The notes under the pieces were generated by a model. That model had not been told where the DNA came from. It did no database searches and worked only from the letters and a program-made list of their open reading frames with translations. Below, piece by piece: positions 1-7,473 of a stretch of 64,000 bases of DNA. Numbering within the stretch: position 1 is the first letter of the stretch; every line of letters begins with the position of its first letter. A program made the position numbers and the translations under genes. Source of the DNA: Acidimicrobiales bacterium (GTDB taxonomy: Bacteria > Actinomycetota > Acidimicrobiia > Acidimicrobiales > SHLQ01); the NCBI GenBank assembly GCA_020628865.1, contig JAHDEJ010000019.1, forward strand, positions 24,140 through 88,139. Reading direction: 5' to 3'.

Positions 1-928
1 CGAGGCTGCGCATGACGGACTTGAGGCGCCGGTACTCGGGGCCCATGTCGGCCTTGACCCGCATCCAGTCCGGTTTGCGGGAGGAGATCTGCAGGCCGCT
101 GGTGACGCCGGCTTCGGCCAGCCGGCCGCTCAAGCGGACGGAGGTGCCTTCGAGGTGCGCTGTCGGATCGGGCTCGGATGCGTCCGGAACAGCGCCGTAG
201 CTGCCCGGTCCGGAGCGTTCACCGGGCCCTTCTCCGCGGGAGAACGGTGTGAGGTCCTCCGGCCGATCGCGCCAGACGACGTCCTGACGATCGAGGGATC
301 CTCCCCACGCCGATGCGGCGTGGTGGACGATGCGGTCGACGACGGTGCGCATGTCGACGTCGATGCCTTCGGCCCGGAGCGAGGTGACTGCCTTGTCGGG
401 AATTCCGCACGGCACCATCCGTTCGAACCAGACCATGTCCGGGTCGACGTTGAGGGAGAAGCCGTGCATGGACCGGCCGCGGCTGAGGCGAACACCGATG
501 GCGGCGATCTTTCGTGGATTGTCGGAGCCGGGAGCCACCCACACGCCCGGATAGTCGTCGAGCCGACCGGCGTCGGGCAGCCCGAGGTCGGCGAGGGTGT
601 CGATCAGGATCTGCTCGACGGTGTGCACGTACGCCACCGTGTCGGCCATTCCGCCGCCGCGCTTGCCCGGCACCCACACGATCGGGTAGCCGACGAGCTG
701 ACCGGGCCCATGCCAGGTGATGTCGCCGCCGCGGTCGGCGGTGACGAGCTCGGCACCGACCTCGGCCGGGTTGACCAGCAGATGTTCGGTGGTTGCCCTG
801 GCCCCGAGCGTGAACACGGGTGGGTGTTCGAGCAGGAGGAGATGGTTGTCGGGTGACGAGGTGTAGAGACGACGCTGCAGTAGCAGGGCGTCGTCCCAGG
901 TGACGCGGCCGAGCCAACGGGTCCGCAA
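1..928 (-). CDS. lipB: LipB-LipA fusion: octanoyltransferase joined to start of lipoyl synthase (partial)
   Basis: The minus-strand frame reads open from about 928 to the window edge, so the 3' part is missing. Residues 1-228 are octanoyl-[ACP]:protein N-octanoyltransferase: HGPGQLVGYP, then DNPRKIAAIGVRLSRG with Lys140, then MVPCGIPDKAVTSL with Cys174. The Lys-Cys spacing of 34 equals that of the E. coli catalytic pair (K135/C169). A polar, Gly/Pro-rich linker of about 45 residues follows with no stop. From about residue 280 the frame reads RKPDWMRVKADMGPEYRRLK, which matches the N-terminus of lipoyl synthase LipA just before its CxxxxxC cluster motif. So octanoyl transfer and sulfur insertion appear to sit on one chain. 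The start is uncertain: TTG at 928 gives the best fit to LipB N-termini, and CTG at 1000 is also in frame. The gene lies downstream of the E2 gene, whose lipoyl domains would be its substrates. Fusion through the whole of LipA cannot be confirmed here. Confidence 0.85.
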   Translation of the reverse strand, partial: MRTRWLGRVTWDDALLLQRRLYTSSPDNHLLLLEHPPVFTLGARATTEHLLVNPAEVGAELVTADRGGDITWHGPGQLVGYPIVWVPGKRGGGMADTVAYVHTVEQILIDTLADLGLPDAGRLDDYPGVWVAPGSDNPRKIAAIGVRLSRGRSMHGFSLNVDPDMVWFERMVPCGIPDKAVTSLRAEGIDVDMRTVVDRIVHHAASAWGGSLDRQDVVWRDRPEDLTPFSRGEGPGERSGPGSYGAVPDASEPDPTAHLEGTSVRLSGRLAEAGVTSGLQISSRKPDWMRVKADMGPEYRRLKSVMRSL

Positions 929-996
929 CGGACGGCGGGTCCCGTATTCGGGATCCGGTCGTTCAATGCGGCGGGTCTCGGTGGCGGTGGTCGGCG

Positions 997-2808
997 TCAG
1001 GTGATCTCGGCTTCCCAGTCGGTGGTCTCGATGATGTCGCGGAGCTTCGCGAGGAAGGCGGCTGCGTAGGCACCATCGAAAGCTCGGTGGTCCCAGGCGA
1101 GGGCCAGCACACCAACGGAGTGAATGGCAATGCTCTCGCTGCCGAAGTCGTCGGTGACGACGACCGGCTTGCGATGGACGCCGTCCGTGCTGAGGATGGC
1201 GACCTGCGGCTGGTTGATGATCGGGAACTGCATCATCGTGCCGTACTGGCCTGGGTTGGTGATGGTGAACGTGCCACCGGACAGGTCGTCGGGCGTCACC
1301 TTCTTGGAGCGGGCACGGGTGGCGATGTCGACCACGTCCCGGCTGAGCTGCCGGAGGCGCTTGCCCTCGACGTTCTTGACGACCGGAGCGAGCAGACCGT
1401 CGAAGTTGAGGTCGACGGCGATGGCGACGTTGAGGTCCGAGTGCATGATGACGTGGTCGTCGCTGAGCGACGCGTTCATCATCGGGAAGTCGCGCATTGC
1501 GTCGGCGACGGCCCGAAGAATGAATGGCAGGTAGGTCAGGCTGAAGCCTTCTTCGGACTTCCACTCGGCCTTGTGACGGCGACGGACGACCTCGACGCCT
1601 TCGAAGTCGACCTCCATCGCGGTGAGGACATGAGGCGAGGTCGCCTTGGACATCACCATGTGCTCGGCCGTCTTGCGCCGGATGTTGTTGAGCGGCACAG
1701 ACGCGCCGTCGGCGGCTGCGGCGGGAGCCGCCGGAGCGGGTGCTGCCGGAGCCGGCGGCGCGGGAGCGGCGGCCGCAGGGGTCGGGGCTGCCGGAGCGGG
1801 GGCGGGCGGGGCCGGGGCAGGTGCAGGCGGAGCTGCCGGCGCTGCGGCGGCAGCGGGCTCGCTGGGCGCAGCAGGCGCAGGCGGGGCAGCGGGCGCAGAA
1901 CCTGCGGCCCGGGCCTGCACGACCGCTTCGACGTCCTTGCGGGTGATGCGACCACCGACGCCGGTGCCGGTGATGGTCGCGGGATCGAGCGAGTTCTCGG
2001 TGATCAGTCGGCGAACGACTGGCGACAGCACAAGGCCGGACAGATCGGCGGCCGGTGCCGCTGCGGCAGGCGCCGGCGCTGCCGGGGCAGCGGGAGCGGG
2101 CGGCGCGGGTGCTGGTTCCGGAGCGGCCGGCGGTGCCGGAGCCTCGGCCACGGGAGCCGGAGCGGCAGCGGCGGGTGCCGGAGCAGCGCCGGCAGCGGCA
2201 ACACGGGCCACGACAGTGCCGACCTCGACGGTCTCACCTTCGGGAACGAGGATCTCGCTGACGACACCGGCGACCGGGGAAGGAACTTCGGAGTCGACCT
2301 TGTCGGTCGACACCTCGAAGAGCGCCTCGTCCTCGGCGACGGCGTCGCCAACCTGCTTGAACCACTGGGTGATCGTGCCTTCGGTGACCGACTCGCCGAG
2401 CATCGGCAGGGTCACGTCGGCCGCTTCGCCAGCCGGTGCGGGAGCGGCGGCGGGTGCTGCGGCCTCGGGCGCAGGAGCGGCCGGGGCGGGTTCCGGCGCA
2501 GGGGCGGGTGCCGCCTCCGGGGCCGGTGCTGGTGCTGCCTCGGGAGCAGCTGCCGCCGGGGCCGGTGCGGCAGCACCGTCGCCCACACGGGCGAGGACTG
2601 TACCGACGTCGACCGTTTCGCCCTCGGGAATCAGGATCTCGGTGATGACGCCGCTCACGGGTGAGGGCACCTCGGAATCGACCTTGTCGGTCGACACCTC
2701 GAAGAGCGCCTCGTCCTCGGCGATCGTGTCACCGACCTGCTTGAACCACTGGGTGATGGTTCCCTCGGTAACGGACTCTCCCAGGAGGGGAAGGGTGATG
2801 TCGGTCAT
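997..2808 (-). CDS. sucB: Dihydrolipoamide acyltransferase (E2) of a 2-oxoacid dehydrogenase, two lipoyl domains
   Basis: The 603-residue E2 core transfers acyl groups from E1 to CoA through lipoyl-lysine arms. Lipoyl domain 1 spans residues 1-76 with the lipoyl lysine K42 in STDKVDSEV; lipoyl domain 2 spans about 130-205 with K170. The two are near-identical. Long Ala/Pro-rich hinges follow each lipoyl domain and also the E1/E3-binding domain (about 258-296, LVLSPVVRRLI and GGRITRKDVEAVV). The catalytic domain (about 370-600) ends with DHRAFDGAYAAAFL, giving H574 and D578. Annotation pipelines name this architecture actinobacterial SucB; in mycobacteria the same protein (DlaT) serves pyruvate dehydrogenase. 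With aceE about 33 kb away and no 2-oxoglutarate E1 gene visible, a PDH role is at least as likely. The long open frames on the opposite strand are shadows of the Ala/Pro codon bias. Confidence 0.95.
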   Translation of the reverse strand: MTDITLPLLGESVTEGTITQWFKQVGDTIAEDEALFEVSTDKVDSEVPSPVSGVITEILIPEGETVDVGTVLARVGDGAAAPAPAAAAPEAAPAPAPEAAPAPAPEPAPAAPAPEAAAPAAAPAPAGEAADVTLPMLGESVTEGTITQWFKQVGDAVAEDEALFEVSTDKVDSEVPSPVAGVVSEILVPEGETVEVGTVVARVAAAGAAPAPAAAAPAPVAEAPAPPAAPEPAPAPPAPAAPAAPAPAAAAPAADLSGLVLSPVVRRLITENSLDPATITGTGVGGRITRKDVEAVVQARAAGSAPAAPPAPAAPSEPAAAAAPAAPPAPAPAPPAPAPAAPTPAAAAPAPPAPAAPAPAAPAAAADGASVPLNNIRRKTAEHMVMSKATSPHVLTAMEVDFEGVEVVRRRHKAEWKSEEGFSLTYLPFILRAVADAMRDFPMMNASLSDDHVIMHSDLNVAIAVDLNFDGLLAPVVKNVEGKRLRQLSRDVVDIATRARSKKVTPDDLSGGTFTITNPGQYGTMMQFPIINQPQVAILSTDGVHRKPVVVTDDFGSESIAIHSVGVLALAWDHRAFDGAYAAAFLAKLRDIIETTDWEAEIT

Positions 2809-2872
2809 TGCTGTTGGTGCTCCTTGTGGGATGCAGAAATGTCGTGGCGATAGTCGTGGCGCTGCGGCAACA

Positions 2873-4282
2873 CTAACCGTGCAGGCCCCGGCCGGTCAGG
2901 GCCATCACGGTTTCGCCGAAGAGTTCGCTCATGGTCGGGTGCGGCTGGATGAAGGAGGCGACCTCGTCGACGGTGGCTTCCCAGTTGATCGCGAGGTAGC
3001 CCTGGCCGAGTTGTTCGGTGACCCAAGGGCCCACCATGTGCACGCCCAGGATTCGCCCGGCGGTGCCGTCAGCGTTCTTCTCGGCGATGACCTTCACGAG
3101 ACCGTCGGTCTCGCCCACGATCATCGCTCGGCCGTTGCCGTTGAACTTGTGGGTCGACGTCACGATGTCGAAACCGGCTTCTTTGGCCGAGTCTTCCGTG
3201 TGGCCGGCGAAGGCGACTTCGGGGTGGCAGTAGATGCACCACGGGACGTTCTGGTAGTCGACCGGCTGCGGGTCCTCTCCGAGGATGTCGCGAATGGCCA
3301 CCATGCCCTCGGCAAAACCGACGTGGGCGAGCTGTGCGGTGGCGATGATGTCGCCAACGGCCCAGACGCCGGGCACCGAGGTGCGGCAGTTCTCGTCAAC
3401 GGGAACGAATCCACGTTCGTCGAGGGGCACGCCCACTGCGTCGAGACCGAGAAGGTCGGCGTAGGGGCGACGGCCGATGGAGAGCACGATCATGTCGACG
3501 TCGACGGATTCGCCATCTCCGAACGTCACACGCTTCTGGCCGGCGACGTCCTCGTGGCCCTGCACCATGACGCCAGTGCGAATGTCGATGCCGCGTCCCT
3601 TGAGGGAGCGTTCGACGACGCGTGCGGCGGCCGGGTCGACGCCCGGAATGATCTTGGGCATCGCCTCGAGCACGGTGACCTTGGTGCCGAGGTCGGCCAT
3701 CATCGAGGCGAACTCGATGCCGATCGCGCCGCCACCGATGACGGCGGCGGAGCCGGGAAGTTCGGGCACGGCGAGCAGTTCATCGGAGGTGACGATGGAG
3801 GTGCCGTCGACGTCGAAGCCGGGGATGGTTCGGGGCACCGAGCCGGCAGCGATGATGAGGTTGTCGCCGCTGACCTGGACGTCGCCGGAGGCGCCGCCGC
3901 TGATGTTGACGACCTTGGTGTCGCCGACGGAGAAGATGGATCCGATGCCGTCGAAGACGGTGACCTTGCGGTGCTTGAGCAGTCCGGTGAGGCCGCTGGT
4001 CAGCGTGTCGATCACCTTCTGCTTGCGGGTTTGGGTGACGCTGAAGTCGACGGTCGGCTCGGACGTGGTGATGCCGAACGTGTCGGCGTGCGAGACGGCA
4101 CGGAAGACCGCTGCGGTCTCGAGCAGTTCCTTTGCGGGGATGCAGCCCACGTGCAGGCAGGTGCCACCGACGCGGCTCTTCTCGATCATCGCAACGTTCA
4201 GGCCTGCGGCCGCTCCGTAGAGGGCGGAGGCATACCCGGCCGGGCCACCGCCGACGACGACTACATCAAAATGGTCCGACAT
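2873..4282 (-). CDS. lpdA: Dihydrolipoyl dehydrogenase (E3)
   Basis: This 469-residue flavoprotein reoxidises dihydrolipoyl groups with NAD+ for 2-oxoacid dehydrogenase complexes. An N-terminal FAD motif (VVVVGGGPAGYASA, residues 7-20) precedes the redox-active disulfide GGTCLHVGC (C42/C47). A central NAD-binding motif reads AAVIGGGAIGIEFA, followed by the second FAD motif VWAVGDI. The C-terminal dimer interface carries the catalytic-base region IQPHPTMSELFGE. Length and motif order are those of a full-length E3. It lies 64 bases upstream of the E2 gene on the same strand, and the lipB-lipA frame follows, so one operon can build and run the lipoyl-dependent machinery. Confidence 0.96.
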   Translation of the reverse strand: MSDHFDVVVVGGGPAGYASALYGAAAGLNVAMIEKSRVGGTCLHVGCIPAKELLETAAVFRAVSHADTFGITTSEPTVDFSVTQTRKQKVIDTLTSGLTGLLKHRKVTVFDGIGSIFSVGDTKVVNISGGASGDVQVSGDNLIIAAGSVPRTIPGFDVDGTSIVTSDELLAVPELPGSAAVIGGGAIGIEFASMMADLGTKVTVLEAMPKIIPGVDPAAARVVERSLKGRGIDIRTGVMVQGHEDVAGQKRVTFGDGESVDVDMIVLSIGRRPYADLLGLDAVGVPLDERGFVPVDENCRTSVPGVWAVGDIIATAQLAHVGFAEGMVAIRDILGEDPQPVDYQNVPWCIYCHPEVAFAGHTEDSAKEAGFDIVTSTHKFNGNGRAMIVGETDGLVKVIAEKNADGTAGRILGVHMVGPWVTEQLGQGYLAINWEATVDEVASFIQPHPTMSELFGETVMALTGRGLHG

Positions 4283-4318
4283 GTTTCTCCTCAGTGAGGG
4301 ACGGATTCCGATCGCCGC

Positions 4319-4408
4319 CTAGGCAGCGATCACCACCTGCACGGCAAAGGCGACAAGTATCACGACGCCCAGTGCCAGGGAGGTGAGAATCAGCTTCCTC
4401 GTGCTCAT
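4319..4408 (-). CDS. 29-residue single-span membrane peptide
   Basis: A short minus-strand frame from ATG 4408 to TAG encodes MSTRKLILTSL followed by a continuous hydrophobic run (ALGVVILVAFAVQVVIAA) reaching the stop. The charged N-terminus and single helix predict a small inner-membrane peptide with the N-terminus inside. It lies 36 bases upstream of lpdA in the same direction and may share its promoter. No family is recognised. The composition argues for a real gene, because a chance frame in such GC-rich DNA would be Arg/Pro/Ala-rich, not Val/Ile/Leu-rich; the size leaves real doubt. Confidence 0.45.
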   Translation of the reverse strand: MSTRKLILTSLALGVVILVAFAVQVVIAA

Positions 4409-4465
4409 CGGCTTCCCAGCGTATGCACTGAGCGGTCGGGTCCGGTACGTCGATCGTCACAACGT

Positions 4466-4524
4466 TTCCGGACCGCGGAGACACCGTCCGATCGGGGCCC
4501 CAAAATGGGTGTTCCGGACCCCGG
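4466..4524. promoter_or_regulatory. Two direct repeats TTCCGGACC(G/C)CGG in the divergent lpdA/GGDEF intergenic region
   Basis: The 193-base gap between the small membrane gene (minus) and the GGDEF gene (plus) holds two 13-base copies, TTCCGGACCGCGG at 4466-4478 and TTCCGGACCCCGG at 4512-4524, differing at one base and 46 bases apart. TCCGGA inside each copy is palindromic. They may be binding sites of one regulator controlling the divergent genes; no known operator is recognised. Confidence 0.35.
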
Positions 4525-4601
4525 TTTTTGGCCTCCTTCGTCACTTCGCTCGACGGAGCGTGCCGTGGCACACTGGGGTCTCACGCAGAGTGATTCGATC
4601 G

Positions 4602-6293
4602 ATGAACCCGCCCCCACTCCCCTCCTCGAAACCAACCCCGCTCGGCGACACCGGCCGCGGCGCGATCATCGCGCTCGTGCGGATGGTCGAGATTCGCGAG
4701 CCCGCAATTGCCCATCGGAGCGCCCTTCGCACGCTGGTGGCTGCCCGGCTCGCCGACGAGCTCCACCTGGACGATGTGGACCGTTCGCACGTCGTCGCCA
4801 CCTCGGCATTGGCGGACATCGATCTCGCCGTCGCTGCCCCTCGGGAGGAGAGCGAGCGCGACCTCACTCGCTCCATGCTGGCCGCGAACCTGACCGAGCG
4901 GATCCCCGGACTTGGGCCGGTGGCGGTGGCCCTCCGACATCAGCTCGAATGCTGGGACGGATCGGGTGGCCCCGGCGGGCTCGTTGGCACTGACATTCCG
5001 ATCGCCGCTCGGGTCGCCGCGGTCACCGACGACATCGTCGGCAACCCGGCGCCCGGTTTCGTGCCCACGTGGGGTCCCGCCCTCTCCCGGGTCGAACTGC
5101 GGGCCGGAGGTGCCCTCGATCCGACCGTCGTGGCCGCGCTGCGTCGCGCCGATCTCGGCGGGATCGAAGCTCCGCCGATCCCCTCAGCAACCATCATCGA
5201 TCTCTTCGACGCCCACTCGACGACGGGGCGCGACGGCACCAATGGCGCAGCTGCCACCGACATCGCGACCGCGGTTGCAGCGGCATCCCGGGTGGACGAT
5301 CTGCTCCAGCTCTTCGCCGACATCGCCCTGCGATCGATCGACGCCGCACACGTGGCGGTGCTTCGGCTGTCTCGCACCTCGATCGAGGAGGAGCCGCTGG
5401 CGATCGCCATCGACGCCGACGGACCACCGCTGGACGGCCGCCGGCTCGACTCCCTGGCCGAGTTCTCGATGCTGGCAGAGCTGCGGGCCGGCGTCCCCGT
5501 TCGCCGCGGCCCTGATGAGCTTGGCAGCGGCGACACGCCGGCCAATCGGGACCTCCGGGCGGGAAGCGACATCAGCGTTCCCATCATGTTGCGGGGCGAA
5601 GCCTGGGGCGTGCTCAACGCAGCGCGCCGCGGACTCGACCGGCATCTCGACAACCACGACCTGAGCGTGCTGCGACACATCGCAAGCCAGGCGGCGCTGG
5701 CGCTGGCGAACACCGTGCGCTGGGCCGAGATCGAACAGATGGCACTCCGGGATCAGCTCACGGGTCTCGCCAACCGCCACGTGCTCAACGCGGTGCTCGA
5801 CGAGATCTTCGAACGCGACCCGGTGGACCGCCAGGACTGCGCCGTGATCATGTGCGACGTCGACGGCCTCAAGACCGTCAACGACAACGACGGGCACGAG
5901 TTCGGCGATCGTCTGCTCATCGATGCCGCCGCCGCCCTCCGAGGCGCCACCCGCGACCCGGATCGGACGACGATCTGTCGCATCGGTGGGGACGAGTTCT
6001 GTCTGGTGATCGACGGCGGCGCCCTGCTCACCGCCCACGAGATCTCGGACACGATCGAGCGACTGTTCGAACGCTCGGGCGGTTCGGACCGGCCCCGTTC
6101 GATCTCGTGTGGCATCGCGTTCGCCACGCCGGAGATCGAAACCCGCAGTCAGCTGCTTCGGGCCGCAGACCAGAACCAGTACCAGACGAAGCGAGCCCGC
6201 CGGGCCGCACGCGGCGAACCGATCGAGCCGGACGCTCCACGGCTGCCGGGCGATCGCCGGGCCATCCGCGATCAGGCGATCAGCGGAGGCTGA
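4602..6293 (+). CDS. GAF-GGDEF diguanylate cyclase with a degenerate HD-GYP-like N-terminal domain
   Basis: This predicted 563-residue cytoplasmic protein would make cyclic di-GMP from two GTP. Residues 20-185 align with an HD-GYP phosphodiesterase fold, but the metal-binding HD is replaced (SALADIDLAV) and the GYP loop reads CWDGSGGPGG, so this part should be inactive. A GAF-like sensor spans about 230-370. The GGDEF domain (about 380-540) is intact: RDQLTGLANR, CDVDGLKTVNDNDGHEFGD, and RIGGDEF at 460-466. A possible product-inhibition RxxD lies just upstream (RDPD, 451-454), slightly out of the usual spacing. ATG 4602 is preferred because translation upstream of it lacks domain similarity. 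Its 3' end overlaps the convergent PqqD-HprK gene by 14 bases, so c-di-GMP control of the adjacent polysaccharide block is an attractive guess. Confidence 0.88.
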   Translation: MNPPPLPSSKPTPLGDTGRGAIIALVRMVEIREPAIAHRSALRTLVAARLADELHLDDVDRSHVVATSALADIDLAVAAPREESERDLTRSMLAANLTERIPGLGPVAVALRHQLECWDGSGGPGGLVGTDIPIAARVAAVTDDIVGNPAPGFVPTWGPALSRVELRAGGALDPTVVAALRRADLGGIEAPPIPSATIIDLFDAHSTTGRDGTNGAAATDIATAVAAASRVDDLLQLFADIALRSIDAAHVAVLRLSRTSIEEEPLAIAIDADGPPLDGRRLDSLAEFSMLAELRAGVPVRRGPDELGSGDTPANRDLRAGSDISVPIMLRGEAWGVLNAARRGLDRHLDNHDLSVLRHIASQAALALANTVRWAEIEQMALRDQLTGLANRHVLNAVLDEIFERDPVDRQDCAVIMCDVDGLKTVNDNDGHEFGDRLLIDAAAALRGATRDPDRTTICRIGGDEFCLVIDGGALLTAHEISDTIERLFERSGGSDRPRSISCGIAFATPEIETRSQLLRAADQNQYQTKRARRAARGEPIEPDAPRLPGDRRAIRDQAISGG

Positions 6294-7473
6294 GCACCTC
6301 GCTGCCACCGGCCGCGGTCTCGACGAGTTCGAGATGGCCGTCGCCCCCGTGTGCGAGTTCCCATGCAGGGGTCAGGTTCGCGAGCCGGATGAGGGCGGCG
6401 AAGCCGGCCTGACCGAGCGGCTCGAAGTCGAAGCTGTTGCGCAGGAGCCGGTGCATCGTTTCGATGGCGTCGATCGGACGGAGGTGGGCGGTTGCGTTCG
6501 GGCGGAAGATCGGGAACACGAGCCCGCTGACCTGTCCCCCGGGGGAGAGTCGACCGGGGTTCACGAGTCGTGGGTCGACGTCCCAGGTGTCGTCCGACGC
6601 ATCCGTGACGAGCGGCTCGAGTTCGGGGAACAGCGAGTGGGCGCCGGCGTCGATGCAGATCGACTTGTGGTACGGCTCCGCCTCGAGGGAGTCGACGTCG
6701 AGGGCGACGGCTTCGTCGGTGAGATACCCGTGTCCGCGTTGCACGAGCTGGGCCACCAGCGTGGACTTGCCGGCATTGCTCACTCCGGGGAAGACCAGCA
6801 GTTCGGACCCGATTCGTGCGCCGGCGGCGTGCAGGACCACGGCGTCTTCCACGAAGTCCAGCGGGCTCGCATTGCAATCCGACAGCAGCGTACGAAGGCA
6901 CACGGATCGGCTCATGTGGCGGGCGATGGTGCGACCGTTCACGAACAGATCGAACCCGCGCACCGTCATTTCGATCCGGTACGACAGCACGCCGCGGCCG
7001 GCGGAGACGTCGAGCTGGGGGGCGGCGAGCGGCGAGAGGATCCGCGTGAGCTCTCCGCACAGAACGGGGTCCGGAACGTCGATCAGGATCGTCGCTCCCA
7101 AGGCGGTGAACGGGCCGATGGTCGACGGGCCTGGAGTCGTCGGCGCCGACTGCAGTCGGGGTAGACGGGGTGGTCGCAGCGCTGGCGCTGGCGGCCGATC
7201 GGTGTCGATGCACAGTCCGGACGCAAGCAGGTTCTCGACGACGGACTCGATGTCCTCGGCGATCTGCTGTGGGACCATCCGGAACTCGGCGCTCAGCTGC
7301 TGAACGATGGATCCCACCTGGATCGAGTCGTCGGTGAGCGCCCAGACCATCGCTGCAGTGCTGTTCAACACATGCAGTCGTCGGTCATCTGGGTCGAAGA
7401 GCAGAAGGTCGTCCCCGACCATGCCCCAACAGATGTTCGGGGCGGCCGTGATCGTCTGACCGGAGTACTTCAT
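6280..7473 (-). CDS. PqqD-domain / HPr-kinase-like P-loop protein
   Basis: This is a 397-residue two-part protein. Residues 1-95 resemble a PqqD/RiPP-recognition winged helix, for example DDLLLFDPDDRRLHVLNSTAAMVW, where a PqqD fold binds a peptide. Residues 115-397 resemble HprK/P-type serine kinases, with a Walker A at 229-237 (PGVSNAGKST) and GYLTDEAVALD downstream where the HprK Walker B/catalytic acid would be. ATG 7473 follows a strong ribosome site (GGGGAGG) and overlaps the upstream stop as ATGA. It is the last gene of an operon with a Wzz/BY-kinase and a polytopic membrane protein. Comparable PqqD-HprK pairs are known from RiPP (including lasso peptide) and polysaccharide loci; the substrate here is unknown, and no precursor peptide is seen beside it. 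Confidence 0.8.
   Translation of the reverse strand: MKYSGQTITAAPNICWGMVGDDLLLFDPDDRRLHVLNSTAAMVWALTDDSIQVGSIVQQLSAEFRMVPQQIAEDIESVVENLLASGLCIDTDRPPAPALRPPRLPRLQSAPTTPGPSTIGPFTALGATILIDVPDPVLCGELTRILSPLAAPQLDVSAGRGVLSYRIEMTVRGFDLFVNGRTIARHMSRSVCLRTLLSDCNASPLDFVEDAVVLHAAGARIGSELLVFPGVSNAGKSTLVAQLVQRGHGYLTDEAVALDVDSLEAEPYHKSICIDAGAHSLFPELEPLVTDASDDTWDVDPRLVNPGRLSPGGQVSGLVFPIFRPNATAHLRPIDAIETMHRLLRNSFDFEPLGQAGFAALIRLANLTPAWELAHGGDGHLELVETAAGGSEVLSLR

Noticed and set aside
1646..4297. 883-residue plus-strand frame antisense to the E2 and lpdA genes, and a 525-residue one at 1087-2664
   Set aside because: The frames mirror Ala/Pro-rich codons of the E2 hinge and show only low-complexity Gly/Ala/Arg composition; the minus-strand E2 and E3 are unmistakable.
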